Origin: an uncultured Actinomycetes bacterium
Lineage (GTDB): Bacteria > Actinomycetota > Acidimicrobiia > Acidimicrobiales > Ilumatobacteraceae
NCBI GenBank assembly: GCA_903858075.1
Contig: CAIOHI010000334.1
Span: 1 to 5,114, forward strand
DNA: 5,114 bases
Direction of reading: 5' to 3'
The notes below the pieces were generated by a model. It saw only the letters and a list, made by a program, of their open reading frames with translations, made no database searches and was not told the origin of the DNA. Position 1 is the stretch's first letter, and each line of letters opens with the position of its first letter. The translations under genes and the position numbers were made by a program. This document shows, in pieces, positions 1 through 5,114 of this stretch.

Positions 1-2108
1 GCGGTAGCTACACGACTTGCGCCAGTGCTAATTGCTTCGCGCGCACGCTCGTCGTTCACCTTGGTGCCGATGCTTTCTTCCATCCACATACGTGCACCGC
101 CGGCGCCACAGCACATGCCTTGCGTACCGTTGCGTGGCATTTCCACTACTTGTACACCCTTGATGCTGCCCACCACTTTGCGCGGGGCCATGTATACATC
201 GTTGTGGCGACCGAGGTAGCACGAGTCGTGATACGTAATGCGGTCGTCGAGTGTGGCGTTGCTCATGTCGAGTGCACCGCTGCCAATGAGTTCTTCCAGC
301 AATTCACTGTGGTGCACTACTTCGTAGTTGCCACCGAGTTGCGGGTACTCATTTTTCAATGTGTTAAAGCAGTGTGGGCACTGGGTAATAATTTTTTTCA
401 CGCCCATGCCGTTCAACATTTCTACGTTTGGCATTGCAAGCATTTGGAAGAGGTATTCGTTGCCGCTGCGGCGAGCAGAGTCGCCGGTGCACATTTCGCT
501 CGGGCCAAGAATGGCAACGTCAATGTTGGCGCGCTTCAAGAGCTGTGCCATTGACTGCGTTACTTTTTTGTTCTTGTCGTCGAATGAACCTGCGCAACCA
601 ACCCAGTAGAGGTACTCCGAATTGAATGCTGCGCCTGGGTCAACAACTTCTACGTCGAGGTCTTTTGCCCAATCGGCACGTTCGCCTTGGTTCATGCCCC
701 AGGGGTTCCCCTGGTTTTCCATGGCGCGGTATGCGTTGCCAAGTTCCGGCGGGAAGTTGCTCTCCATGAGCGAGAGGTAACGACGCATGTCGAGAATCTT
801 GTCGAGAATTTCAATATTGACTGGGCAAATTTCGTCGCAGGCTTTGCACGAGGTGCATGCCCACACTTCTTCTGCGGTAATTCTTTCAAAGACAGAGTTG
901 CTGCCAATGGTGATGTCGTTGACGGTGCCAATTGGTGGCGATACGCGTCCGCCTTCTGCATGTGCTGCAGTGGCGGCCATTACTTCGCCGACCTTCAAAA
1001 CAATTTCACGCGGGTCGAGCGGTTTGCCCGTTGCGTGAGCGGGGCACACGCTGGTGCAACGACCGCACATGGTGCATGCGTCGGTGTCGAGAAGTTGTTT
1101 CCAAGTGAAGTCTTCAATGAGTGATGCGCCAAATGATTCAAGACCGGTCTCGGTGAGATTCGGCATTGCTTTCATTGCACCCTTCGGACGCTCACGATCT
1201 TTCAAGTACATGTTGAGCGGTGAAGTAAAAATGTGACGCAACATGGTGATGGGCAACAAAGCAAGGAATGCAATGAAGGTCAATACGTGGCTGACCCACA
1301 AAACCTGGTGCCATGTTTCTAAATTGCCAGCGCTTACATTTTTGAGCGTTTGTGCAATGGGGTAACCAACAATGCTCCACTTTTCAAAATCCATGTTGAG
1401 CCCAGCAGCTTGACTTTGTGCGATGCGGAACGCTTCCGCACCAAAGCCTGTAATGCCAATGCCGAGAAGTACGCCAAGAATTGCAGCGTGTTCTGGTTTT
1501 GTTTTAATGCGAATGCGATACGGGCGTTGCACATAACGACGCACAATGGCCCACAGCACACCAACGGTAAACACAACGCCGGCAAGGTCGCCAACAAGTG
1601 CATAGGCCTGATACGTGCGGCCGTGCAAGAACTTCAAACTTTCAGGAAGTTGGTGGTCAATTTCCAACACGGTGGTGACACCAAGAAGAACCATGAAACC
1701 GAAGTAGATCATGGAGTGCATGAGGCCAGCAGCGGAGTCGCGCAACAAGGTGCGCATGTACACACCAGAGCGATAGTCGGCTAAACGGCGCTTAGCATTT
1801 TTAGGTGTGGTGCGACGACGGTCTGAAGTGCCGCGTTCCCAGTTGCGAATGCGGTCTGCGAAGCGCAATGACCCCCACACAATAAGCATGGGAATAATGG
1901 AGTAGAAAGCTGCTTGAAGAGGGCCGGGAATGCCACCAAATACTTCACGCGAAATTGCGGAGTCGCCGTGCCATTTGGTGAACTGCGGAATGACTCCGGA
2001 GACCAAGGTGAAAGCACCTACGCCAACGCCAATGGCGATGGAGAGTTGATGCGGCTTGAAGCGACGCGGTGTTGACGAGGTGCTGGGGTTCTGTGGTGCT
2101 GAAGTCAT
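1..2108 (-). CDS. Membrane-anchored heterodisulfide-reductase-like (Fe-S)-binding oxidoreductase, C-terminus cut by window edge
   Basis: An open frame of 702 codons reads from ATG at 2108 to the left edge without a stop. The N-terminal third (about residues 23-293) has six hydrophobic segments (near 23-43, 64-83, 128-149, 168-190, 207-226 and 269-293), resembling the cytochrome-b-like NarI/HdrE membrane subunit. His131, His207, His267 and His274 are in or beside these segments and could be haem ligands. Two ferredoxin-type 4Fe-4S motifs follow, C345-xx-C-xx-C-xxx-CP and C418-xx-C-xx-C-xxx-CP. Two HdrD-like CCG domains come next: the first has C505, C540 and C577-xx-C580; the second has C630 and C666-C667, and its final CxxC would lie just past the edge. 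The family transfers electrons between a quinone pool or thiols and an unknown partner; the substrate is not known here. Related mycobacterial proteins are called iron-sulfur-binding reductases (recalled, not searched). It is last in the gpmA unit, 23 nt after the cNMP-binding gene, with no clear SD. Family assignment is firm; role is not. Confidence 0.93.
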   Translation of the reverse strand, partial: MTSAPQNPSTSSTPRRFKPHQLSIAIGVGVGAFTLVSGVIPQFTKWHGDSAISREVFGGIPGPLQAAFYSIIPMLIVWGSLRFADRIRNWERGTSDRRRTTPKNAKRRLADYRSGVYMRTLLRDSAAGLMHSMIYFGFMVLLGVTTVLEIDHQLPESLKFLHGRTYQAYALVGDLAGVVFTVGVLWAIVRRYVQRPYRIRIKTKPEHAAILGVLLGIGITGFGAEAFRIAQSQAAGLNMDFEKWSIVGYPIAQTLKNVSAGNLETWHQVLWVSHVLTFIAFLALLPITMLRHIFTSPLNMYLKDRERPKGAMKAMPNLTETGLESFGASLIEDFTWKQLLDTDACTMCGRCTSVCPAHATGKPLDPREIVLKVGEVMAATAAHAEGGRVSPPIGTVNDITIGSNSVFERITAEEVWACTSCKACDEICPVNIEILDKILDMRRYLSLMESNFPPELGNAYRAMENQGNPWGMNQGERADWAKDLDVEVVDPGAAFNSEYLYWVGCAGSFDDKNKKVTQSMAQLLKRANIDVAILGPSEMCTGDSARRSGNEYLFQMLAMPNVEMLNGMGVKKIITQCPHCFNTLKNEYPQLGGNYEVVHHSELLEELIGSGALDMSNATLDDRITYHDSCYLGRHNDVYMAPRKVVGSIKGVQVVEMPRNGTQGMCCGAGGARMWMEESIGTKVNDERAREAISTGASRVAT
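699..714. repeat. Perfect 7-bp-arm inverted repeat inside the Fe-S oxidoreductase gene
   Basis: CCAGGGG and CCCCTGG flank a TT centre. On the coding strand it encodes part of the ENQGNPWG stretch (residues 464-471) ahead of the first CCG domain. It is probably a by-product of codon choice over a conserved peptide rather than a regulatory site. Confidence 0.5.
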
Positions 2109-2131
2109 AGCACCATATAACTTAGTTGCTG

Positions 2132-2557
2132 TCAGCCGTAATGAGCACGGTCTAGGTCACGAATGCGGGTGGCAAGAGCTGCCAACAACTTGTGAGCCAT
2201 GGCCGGAACTTCGTCGATGACCGCAAAAAGATGACGGGCATCAACAACAAGCAGTTCACAATCGGTATCGCACACCACAGTGGCGGTGCGTGAGCCGCGG
2301 TCAAGCAGCGAGAGCTCGCCAACAATGGCGCCTGCTTGCACGGTGGCAATTTTTTTACCGTTGCGCTTCACTGTGGCAGAACCACTGAGCAACACGAAGG
2401 CCTGCTTGCCAGCTGTGCCCTGAGTGATGATGGTGGTGCCTGCAACCATGTTGATGCGGTCGGCGGCTTTAGCAATTTTGCCAAGGTCGCGAGTGCTGCA
2501 TGAAGAGAACAAGGGAACTTGTGCGAGATATTGGAGCGGTGTTTTCTTTGAGGCCAT
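2132..2557 (-). CDS. Stand-alone cyclic-nucleotide-binding (CRP/FNR-like effector) domain protein, 141 aa
   Basis: The whole protein is one cNMP-binding beta-roll plus a C-terminal helix. Residues 11-40 match the usual entry (LAQVPLFSSCSTRDLGKIAK, then G40-TTIITQG). The phosphate-binding cassette is GELSLLDRGSRTAT at 80-93, with the key acidic E81 and phosphate-contacting R90 both present, so cAMP or cGMP binding looks possible. Residues 118-138 form the hinge helix. There is no helix-turn-helix after it and no transmembrane or enzyme domain, so it is not a CRP-type transcription factor as it stands. ATG at 2557 is preferred over an in-frame GTG at 2563, because the weak SD-like AGG (2566-2568) is 8 nt from the ATG but only 2 nt from the GTG. 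It lies 18 nt after gpmA and 23 nt before the Fe-S gene. It may sense a nucleotide and act on a partner by protein contact, perhaps the Fe-S reductase; that is inference from gene order. Confidence 0.9.
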   Translation of the reverse strand: MASKKTPLQYLAQVPLFSSCSTRDLGKIAKAADRINMVAGTTIITQGTAGKQAFVLLSGSATVKRNGKKIATVQAGAIVGELSLLDRGSRTATVVCDTDCELLVVDARHLFAVIDEVPAMAHKLLAALATRIRDLDRAHYG

Positions 2558-2575
2558 GACCACAGCCTAAACCAA

Positions 2576-3319
2576 TTATTTGGATTGGTTTGCCACGGCG
2601 GCCGCCGCCCGTGCAATTGCATCAGCATCACCTAAGTACGTGACATCGCTCACTTCCATGGCAGAAGTAAAGGCATACTTGCGCGGGACCCCAGTAGGCA
2701 CGTTCAATTCTGCGATAGCGGCTTCACTAATGCTTTCCAAATACATGATGAGTGCCCGCAAGCTGTTGCCATGCGCAACGACTAAAACATTCATATTTGC
2801 CTGTAATTGAGGCACTATTTCCGTCTTCCAATATGGAAGAACGCGCGCGACAACATCTTTCAAACATTCGGTAGCCGGAAGATCTTGCGGTGCAATGAAG
2901 CGATATCGGGCATCGTTCGACGGGTGCTCGGGGCTTGTGGTGTCTACCGGTGGCGGTGGTGTGTCGTAACTACGACGCCACAAATTGGTTTGTTCCGCAC
3001 CGTGGAGTTCTGTCGTTGCCTTTTTGTCGAGACCTTGGAGGGCTCCGTAATGGCGTTCGTTTAATTGCCAGTGGCGTTGCAAGGGAAGCCACATTTGGTC
3101 CATCGCATCTAACGCCAAATTGCAGGTGTGCACTGCGCGGGTGAGCAGGCTGGTATGTGCGAAGTCGAAGACCAGGCCTTCCTTTTTCATCAGGGCTCCG
3201 GCTGCCGCGGCTTCGCTTTTCCCGAGGGCCGTGAGTTCTACGTCGTGCCAACCCGTGAACAAGTTGAGTTCATTCCATGTGCTTTGGCCATGGCGCAGAA
3301 GGACGAGCGTTCCAGTCAT
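2576..3319 (-). CDS. gpmA: 2,3-bisphosphoglycerate-dependent phosphoglycerate mutase
   Basis: Cytosolic glycolytic and gluconeogenic enzyme interconverting 3- and 2-phosphoglycerate through a phosphohistidine. From ATG 3319 the protein is 247 residues, the normal length for bacterial GpmA. The catalytic signature LVLLRHGQSTWNELNLFTGW is at residues 5-24, with R9 and the phospho-acceptor H10. Other expected active-site residues are present: R61, E88 in LNERHYG, K99, R115-R116, and H183 in VAHGNSLRAL. The ELNVPTGVP block is at 205-213. The frame extends upstream to a GTG at 3349, but that would add ten residues (MWLQWSYHFL) before the conserved MTGTLVLLRHG start, so ATG 3319 is chosen. No SD precedes this ATG; a leaderless transcript or coupling to a leader ORF could explain it. 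It is first of three same-strand genes and divergent from dnaK. Nothing in the protein looks damaged. Confidence 0.96.
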   Translation of the reverse strand: MTGTLVLLRHGQSTWNELNLFTGWHDVELTALGKSEAAAAGALMKKEGLVFDFAHTSLLTRAVHTCNLALDAMDQMWLPLQRHWQLNERHYGALQGLDKKATTELHGAEQTNLWRRSYDTPPPPVDTTSPEHPSNDARYRFIAPQDLPATECLKDVVARVLPYWKTEIVPQLQANMNVLVVAHGNSLRALIMYLESISEAAIAELNVPTGVPRKYAFTSAMEVSDVTYLGDADAIARAAAAVANQSK

Positions 3320-3363
3320 AAGGAAATGGTACGACCATTGGAGCCACACCTGCCAAATGGCAA
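3316..3363 (-). CDS. Possible 15-codon leader ORF overlapping the gpmA start
   Basis: A TTG at 3363 lies 9 nt after a strong minus-strand SD, GGAGGTGA (3380-3373). The frame encodes LPFGRCGSNGRTISL and stops at TGA 3318-3316, which overlaps the gpmA ATG as TTATGA. If transcribed from an upstream promoter it could supply ribosomes to gpmA, which lacks its own SD. Against it: TTG start, no recognisable peptide, and the SD-like bases coincide with the HAIR-like spacer. It conflicts with the leaderless model. Confidence 0.18.
   Translation of the reverse strand: MPFGRCGSNGRTISL
3326..3356 (-). promoter_or_regulatory. Candidate gpmA promoter giving a leaderless mRNA
   Basis: On the minus strand TTGGCA (3356-3351, 5 of 6 to TTGACA) is followed after 19 nt by TACCAT (3331-3326, fits TANNNT, 4 of 6 to TATAAT). 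Six nucleotides separate the -10 from the gpmA ATG, so transcription would begin at or next to the A of the start codon. This matches the absence of an SD before that ATG and the frequency of leaderless mRNAs in actinobacteria. Confidence 0.4.
3351..3362. repeat. Short inverted repeat over the gpmA -35 candidate
   Basis: TGCCA and TGGCA arms of 5 bp surround a 2-bp centre and cover the TTGGCA candidate -35 element. Such symmetry at a promoter may mark an operator, but arms this short often arise by chance. Confidence 0.3.
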
Positions 3364-3366
3364 GTA

Positions 3367-3387
3367 CTTAAGTCACCTCCACTCAAC
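3367..3387. promoter_or_regulatory. HAIR-like HspR operator, gpmA-proximal
   Basis: CTTAAGT-N7-ACTCAAC matches 12 of 14 positions of the HAIR consensus CTTGAGT-N7-ACTCAAG with the correct spacing, better than the dnaK-proximal copy. It lies 47 nt upstream of the gpmA ATG and just upstream of that gene's promoter-like hexamers. Streptomyces dnaK is known to have several HAIR sites, so two here fits cooperative HspR binding. It could act on dnaK, on gpmA, or on both. The strong SD-like GGAGGTGA of the minus strand lies mainly in its spacer. Confidence 0.6.
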
Positions 3388-3412
3388 ATTTGTACTTTTT
3401 TGCCCGCCCGAG

Positions 3413-3441
3413 TTGTGGATAACTCCATTCCCCTCTAATGT
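3413..3441 (+). promoter_or_regulatory. Candidate dnaK promoter (weak)
   Basis: TTGTGG (3413-3418) and TAATGT (3436-3441) are 17 nt apart and would start transcription near 3448, inside the dnaK-proximal HAIR-like site, which suits repression. Both hexamers are poor, and the -35 overlaps the DnaA box. An alternative pairs TTGAGT (3441-3446) with TGTATC (3465-3470) at 18 nt. The sequence alone does not decide between them. Confidence 0.25.
3414..3422 (-). promoter_or_regulatory. Perfect DnaA box (TTATCCACA)
   Basis: The minus strand reads TTATCCACA, an exact match to the consensus high-affinity DnaA box, midway between the two HAIR-like sites. Flanking bases extend a short AGTT/AACT symmetry (3412-3415 is not part of the box match). 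A single box does not make an origin, but single boxes in promoters can mediate DnaA transcriptional control. An exact 9-mer is unlikely but not impossible by chance in 218 bp. Confidence 0.45.
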
Positions 3442-3460
3442 TGAGTCCAAGTCACTAAGG
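3440..3460. promoter_or_regulatory. HAIR-like HspR operator, dnaK-proximal
   Basis: The sequence GTTGAGT-N7-ACTAAGG matches 11 of 14 positions of the HspR-associated inverted repeat CTTGAGT-N7-ACTCAAG, with exact 7-nt spacing. It ends 77 nt before the dnaK ATG, a suitable place for repression of the dnaK promoter. HspR is the MerR-family heat-shock repressor of actinobacteria, usually encoded at the end of the dnaK operon. The TTGAGT part could also serve as a -35 element. The right arm is degenerate. Confidence 0.6.
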
Positions 3461-3462
3461 AT

Positions 3463-3486
3463 CCTGTATCAACCCCCCGATACAGG
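3463..3486. repeat. Perfect 8-bp-arm inverted repeat in dnaK upstream region
   Basis: Arms CCTGTATC (3463-3470) and GATACAGG (3479-3486) are exact reverse complements around an 8-nt C-rich loop AACCCCCC. It starts 2 bp after the dnaK-proximal HAIR-like site and ends 51 nt before the dnaK ATG. It could be an operator for another regulator or, if transcription starts upstream, a hairpin in the dnaK 5'UTR. It is not followed by a T-run, so it is not a standard terminator. Confidence 0.7.
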
Positions 3487-3522
3487 GCCGGAAGTGCCCC
3501 ACATATCACTCTTTCAAGAAAA

Positions 3523-3528
3523 AAAGGA
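3523..3528 (+). promoter_or_regulatory. dnaK ribosome binding site
   Basis: AAAGGA within an A-rich run ends 9 nt before ATG 3538. It is the clearest Shine-Dalgarno belonging to a full-length gene in the window and confirms the dnaK start. Confidence 0.75.
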
Positions 3529-3537
3529 CACCCCACC

Positions 3538-5114
3538 ATGGCAAAAGCAGTCGGTATCGACCTTGGCACCACAAACTCCGTTGTTTCCGTTTTGGAAGCT
3601 GGCGACCCTGTAGTGATTCCCAACTCTGAAGGTGCCCGCACCACGCCGTCGGTTGTGGCATTTTCAAAGACAGGCGAAGTGCTTGTCGGAGAAGTTGCCA
3701 AGCGCCAGGCCATTACAAACCCCGATCGCACCTTTCGTTCAGTCAAGCGCCACATGGGCGAGAACTGGAAGACCCCCGATATTGATGGCAAGCAGTACAC
3801 GCCACAAGAAATCAGTGCTCGCATCCTCATGAAGTTGAAGCGCGATGCCGAGGCATACCTGGGCGACACGGTCACTCAAGCAGTTATTACCGTTCCTGCA
3901 TATTTCGACGACGCACAGCGCACCGCAACAAAAGAAGCTGGGCAAATTGCCGGTCTTGAAGTACTGCGCATTATCAACGAACCAACATCTGCCGCATTGG
4001 CATACGGCCTCGACAAGGGCGGCGAAGACGAAACCGTTTTGGTCTTCGACCTTGGTGGCGGAACCTTCGACGTGAGCGTTTTGGAAATTGGCGACGGTGT
4101 GTTCGAAGTGAAGAGCACACATGGCGACACCGTTTTGGGTGGCGACGACTGGGACCAACGCATTATCGATTGGCTTGTGTCGCAGTTCAAGAGCGCGCAC
4201 GGCGTAGACCTTGCGCAAGATCGCATGGCCAAACAACGTCTACAAGAAGCTGCTGAAAAAGCAAAAATTGAATTGTCACAAGTTCAGCAAACACAAATCA
4301 ACTTGCCGTTCATTACCGCAACTGCAGAAGGCCCGCTTCACCTCGACGAAATGTTGTCGCGTTCAAAGTTCCAGGAAATGACGTCAGACCTCATTGAGCG
4401 TTGCCGTATTCCATTTGAGCAAGCAATTAAAGATGCAGGTTTGTCAAAGGGACAAATCAACCACGTCATCTTGGTTGGCGGTTCAACTCGTATGCCAGCA
4501 GTGCAAGACCTTGTGCAGTCACTCACCGGCAAAGAGCCAAACAGATCGGTGAACCCCGATGAAGTAGTTGCCATTGGTGCAGCAGTACAGGCCGGCGTAT
4601 TGAAGGGCGATGTGAAAGATGTGTTGCTCCTTGACGTCACACCATTGTCGCTGGGTATTGAAACCAAGGGTGGCGTTATGACGAAGCTCATCGAGCGCAA
4701 CACGACCATTCCTACACGTCGTACTGAAGTGTTCACCACTGCAGAAGACATGCAGCCATCGGTGGAAATTCACGTGTTGCAAGGTGAGCGCGAAATGGCG
4801 CAGTACAACAAGACACTGGGCAAGTTCCAACTTGTTGACTTGCCACCAGCACCACGTGGTGTGCCACAAATTGAAGTGACCTTCGACATCGATGCCAACG
4901 GTATTGTTCATGTGTCGGCAAAAGATCGTGCTACTTCAAAAGAGCAGTCGATGACCATTACTGGCCAATCTGCACACGACAAAGACACCATTAACCAAAT
5001 GGTGAAAGACGCCGAAGTACACGCCGATGAAGACCGTCAGCGCCGTGCAGAAGCAGAAGTGCGTAACAACGCCGATTCTTTGGTGTACCAAACCGAAAAA
5101 GTTTTGCGCGAGCA
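3538..5114 (+). CDS. dnaK: Molecular chaperone DnaK (Hsp70), N-terminal 525 codons, cut by right edge
   Basis: ATP-driven Hsp70 chaperone that binds exposed hydrophobic peptides with DnaJ and GrpE in the cytosol. The ATPase domain shows the phosphate-1 loop GIDLGTTNS (6-14), catalytic K70, the VPAYFDDAQR block (119-128), INEPTSAALAYG (146-157), the second phosphate loop VFDLGGGTFDVSVLEIG (169-185) and the adenosine motif ILVGGSTRMP (311-320). The interdomain linker DVLLLDVTPLSLG (361-373) leads into the substrate-binding beta-domain (to about 475) and the start of the helical lid, where the window ends. Around 100 residues are missing compared with a usual 610-640. Between residues 70 and 93 the long insertion typical of proteobacterial DnaK is absent, as in Gram-positives. 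ATG 3538 has an AAAGGA SD 9 nt upstream. Actinobacterial operons usually continue grpE-dnaJ-hspR, which would lie past the edge. Two upstream HAIR-like sites suggest HspR repression. Confidence 0.98.
   Translation, partial: MAKAVGIDLGTTNSVVSVLEAGDPVVIPNSEGARTTPSVVAFSKTGEVLVGEVAKRQAITNPDRTFRSVKRHMGENWKTPDIDGKQYTPQEISARILMKLKRDAEAYLGDTVTQAVITVPAYFDDAQRTATKEAGQIAGLEVLRIINEPTSAALAYGLDKGGEDETVLVFDLGGGTFDVSVLEIGDGVFEVKSTHGDTVLGGDDWDQRIIDWLVSQFKSAHGVDLAQDRMAKQRLQEAAEKAKIELSQVQQTQINLPFITATAEGPLHLDEMLSRSKFQEMTSDLIERCRIPFEQAIKDAGLSKGQINHVILVGGSTRMPAVQDLVQSLTGKEPNRSVNPDEVVAIGAAVQAGVLKGDVKDVLLLDVTPLSLGIETKGGVMTKLIERNTTIPTRRTEVFTTAEDMQPSVEIHVLQGEREMAQYNKTLGKFQLVDLPPAPRGVPQIEVTFDIDANGIVHVSAKDRATSKEQSMTITGQSAHDKDTINQMVKDAEVHADEDRQRRAEAEVRNNADSLVYQTEKVLRE

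Larger units (their letters stand above)
1..3319 (-). other. Predicted three-gene transcription unit gpmA - cNMP-binding protein - Fe-S oxidoreductase
   Basis: The three genes share a strand, with gaps of 18 nt and 23 nt and no inverted repeat plus T-run between them. The downstream starts have weak or no SDs. Co-transcription from the gpmA promoter region is likely. Whether further genes follow the Fe-S gene is not visible. Confidence 0.65.
3320..3537. promoter_or_regulatory. Divergent gpmA/dnaK control region
   Basis: This 218-bp spacer is the only intergenic stretch of note and separates the two start codons. It must hold promoters for both directions. Its visible elements (two HAIR-like repeats, a DnaA box, an 8-bp-arm inverted repeat, a gpmA promoter-like pair, the dnaK SD) are listed separately. 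No tRNA, riboswitch or CIRCE element (TTAGCACTC-N9-GAGTGCTAA) is seen. Confidence 0.85.

Noticed and set aside
120..1784. Three plus-strand open frames of about 145 codons (120-554, 687-1124, 1350-1784)
   Set aside because: They lie antisense to the Fe-S oxidoreductase, whose frame carries all expected motifs. Their translations are rich in His, Val and Ala with no recognisable domain, as expected for shadow frames.
2557..2563. GTG at 2563 as start of the cNMP-binding protein
   Set aside because: It adds only two residues and leaves the SD-like AGG 2 nt away. ATG 2557 has proper spacing.
3319..3349. GTG at 3349 as start of gpmA
   Set aside because: It would add ten residues before the conserved start of the family and is 23 nt from the nearest SD-like sequence, too far.
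3463..3486. Rho-independent terminator in the gpmA/dnaK spacer
   Set aside because: The hairpin is not followed by a T-run on either strand, and both flanking genes are transcribed away from it.
3388..3537. CIRCE element for HrcA control of dnaK
   Set aside because: No TTAGCACTC-N9-GAGTGCTAA-like repeat is present in the spacer.
3320..3537. Replication origin, suggested by the DnaA box
   Set aside because: Only one exact box is seen, with no cluster, no AT-rich unwinding region and no dnaA/dnaN nearby.
3128..3613. 161-codon plus-strand open frame crossing gpmA, the spacer and the dnaK start
   Set aside because: It overlaps two certain genes in other frames and crosses the control region. 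The peptide has no recognisable features.
3739..4911. Long minus-strand open frames antisense to dnaK (3739-4236, 4519-4911)
   Set aside because: Antisense open frames within dnaK are a well-known codon-usage artefact. There is no SD and no domain, and the sense frame is plainly DnaK.

Overview
The window looks like a chromosomal segment of an actinobacterium, with roughly balanced G+C. Three things point there. The DnaK is of the Gram-positive type, lacking the N-terminal ATPase-domain insertion of proteobacterial DnaK. Two sites resembling the HspR operator (HAIR), the actinobacterial dnaK operator, lie upstream of dnaK. The membrane-anchored heterodisulfide-reductase-like Fe-S protein is of the kind annotated in mycobacteria as an 'iron-sulfur-binding reductase'. 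A moderate-GC lineage such as Acidimicrobiia is a guess; nothing here fixes the genus.

Layout. Bases 1-3319 carry three genes on the minus strand, read right to left: gpmA (2,3-bisphosphoglycerate-dependent phosphoglycerate mutase), a 141-residue stand-alone cyclic-nucleotide-binding domain protein, and a large membrane Fe-S oxidoreductase whose C-terminus runs off the left edge. Gaps of 18 and 23 nt suggest one transcription unit. Bases 3538-5114 carry the first 525 codons of dnaK on the plus strand, cut by the right edge. Coding density is very high. The only real non-coding stretch is the 218-bp divergent spacer 3320-3537.

That spacer holds the most interesting material: two HAIR-like inverted repeats about 73 bp apart centre to centre, a perfect 9-bp DnaA box between them, a perfect 8-bp-arm inverted repeat closer to dnaK, a good Shine-Dalgarno for dnaK, and a promoter-like arrangement for gpmA that would give a leaderless mRNA. 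An alternative for gpmA is a short TTG-started leader ORF with a strong SD whose stop overlaps the gpmA start.

Functional reading. DnaK is the general chaperone and is probably under HspR repression. The divergent unit joins a glycolytic enzyme, a small putative cNMP sensor and a quinone- or thiol-linked electron-transfer protein. The functional link among these three is inference from gene order only. No mobile element, CRISPR array, RNA gene or clearly new multi-gene system is visible.
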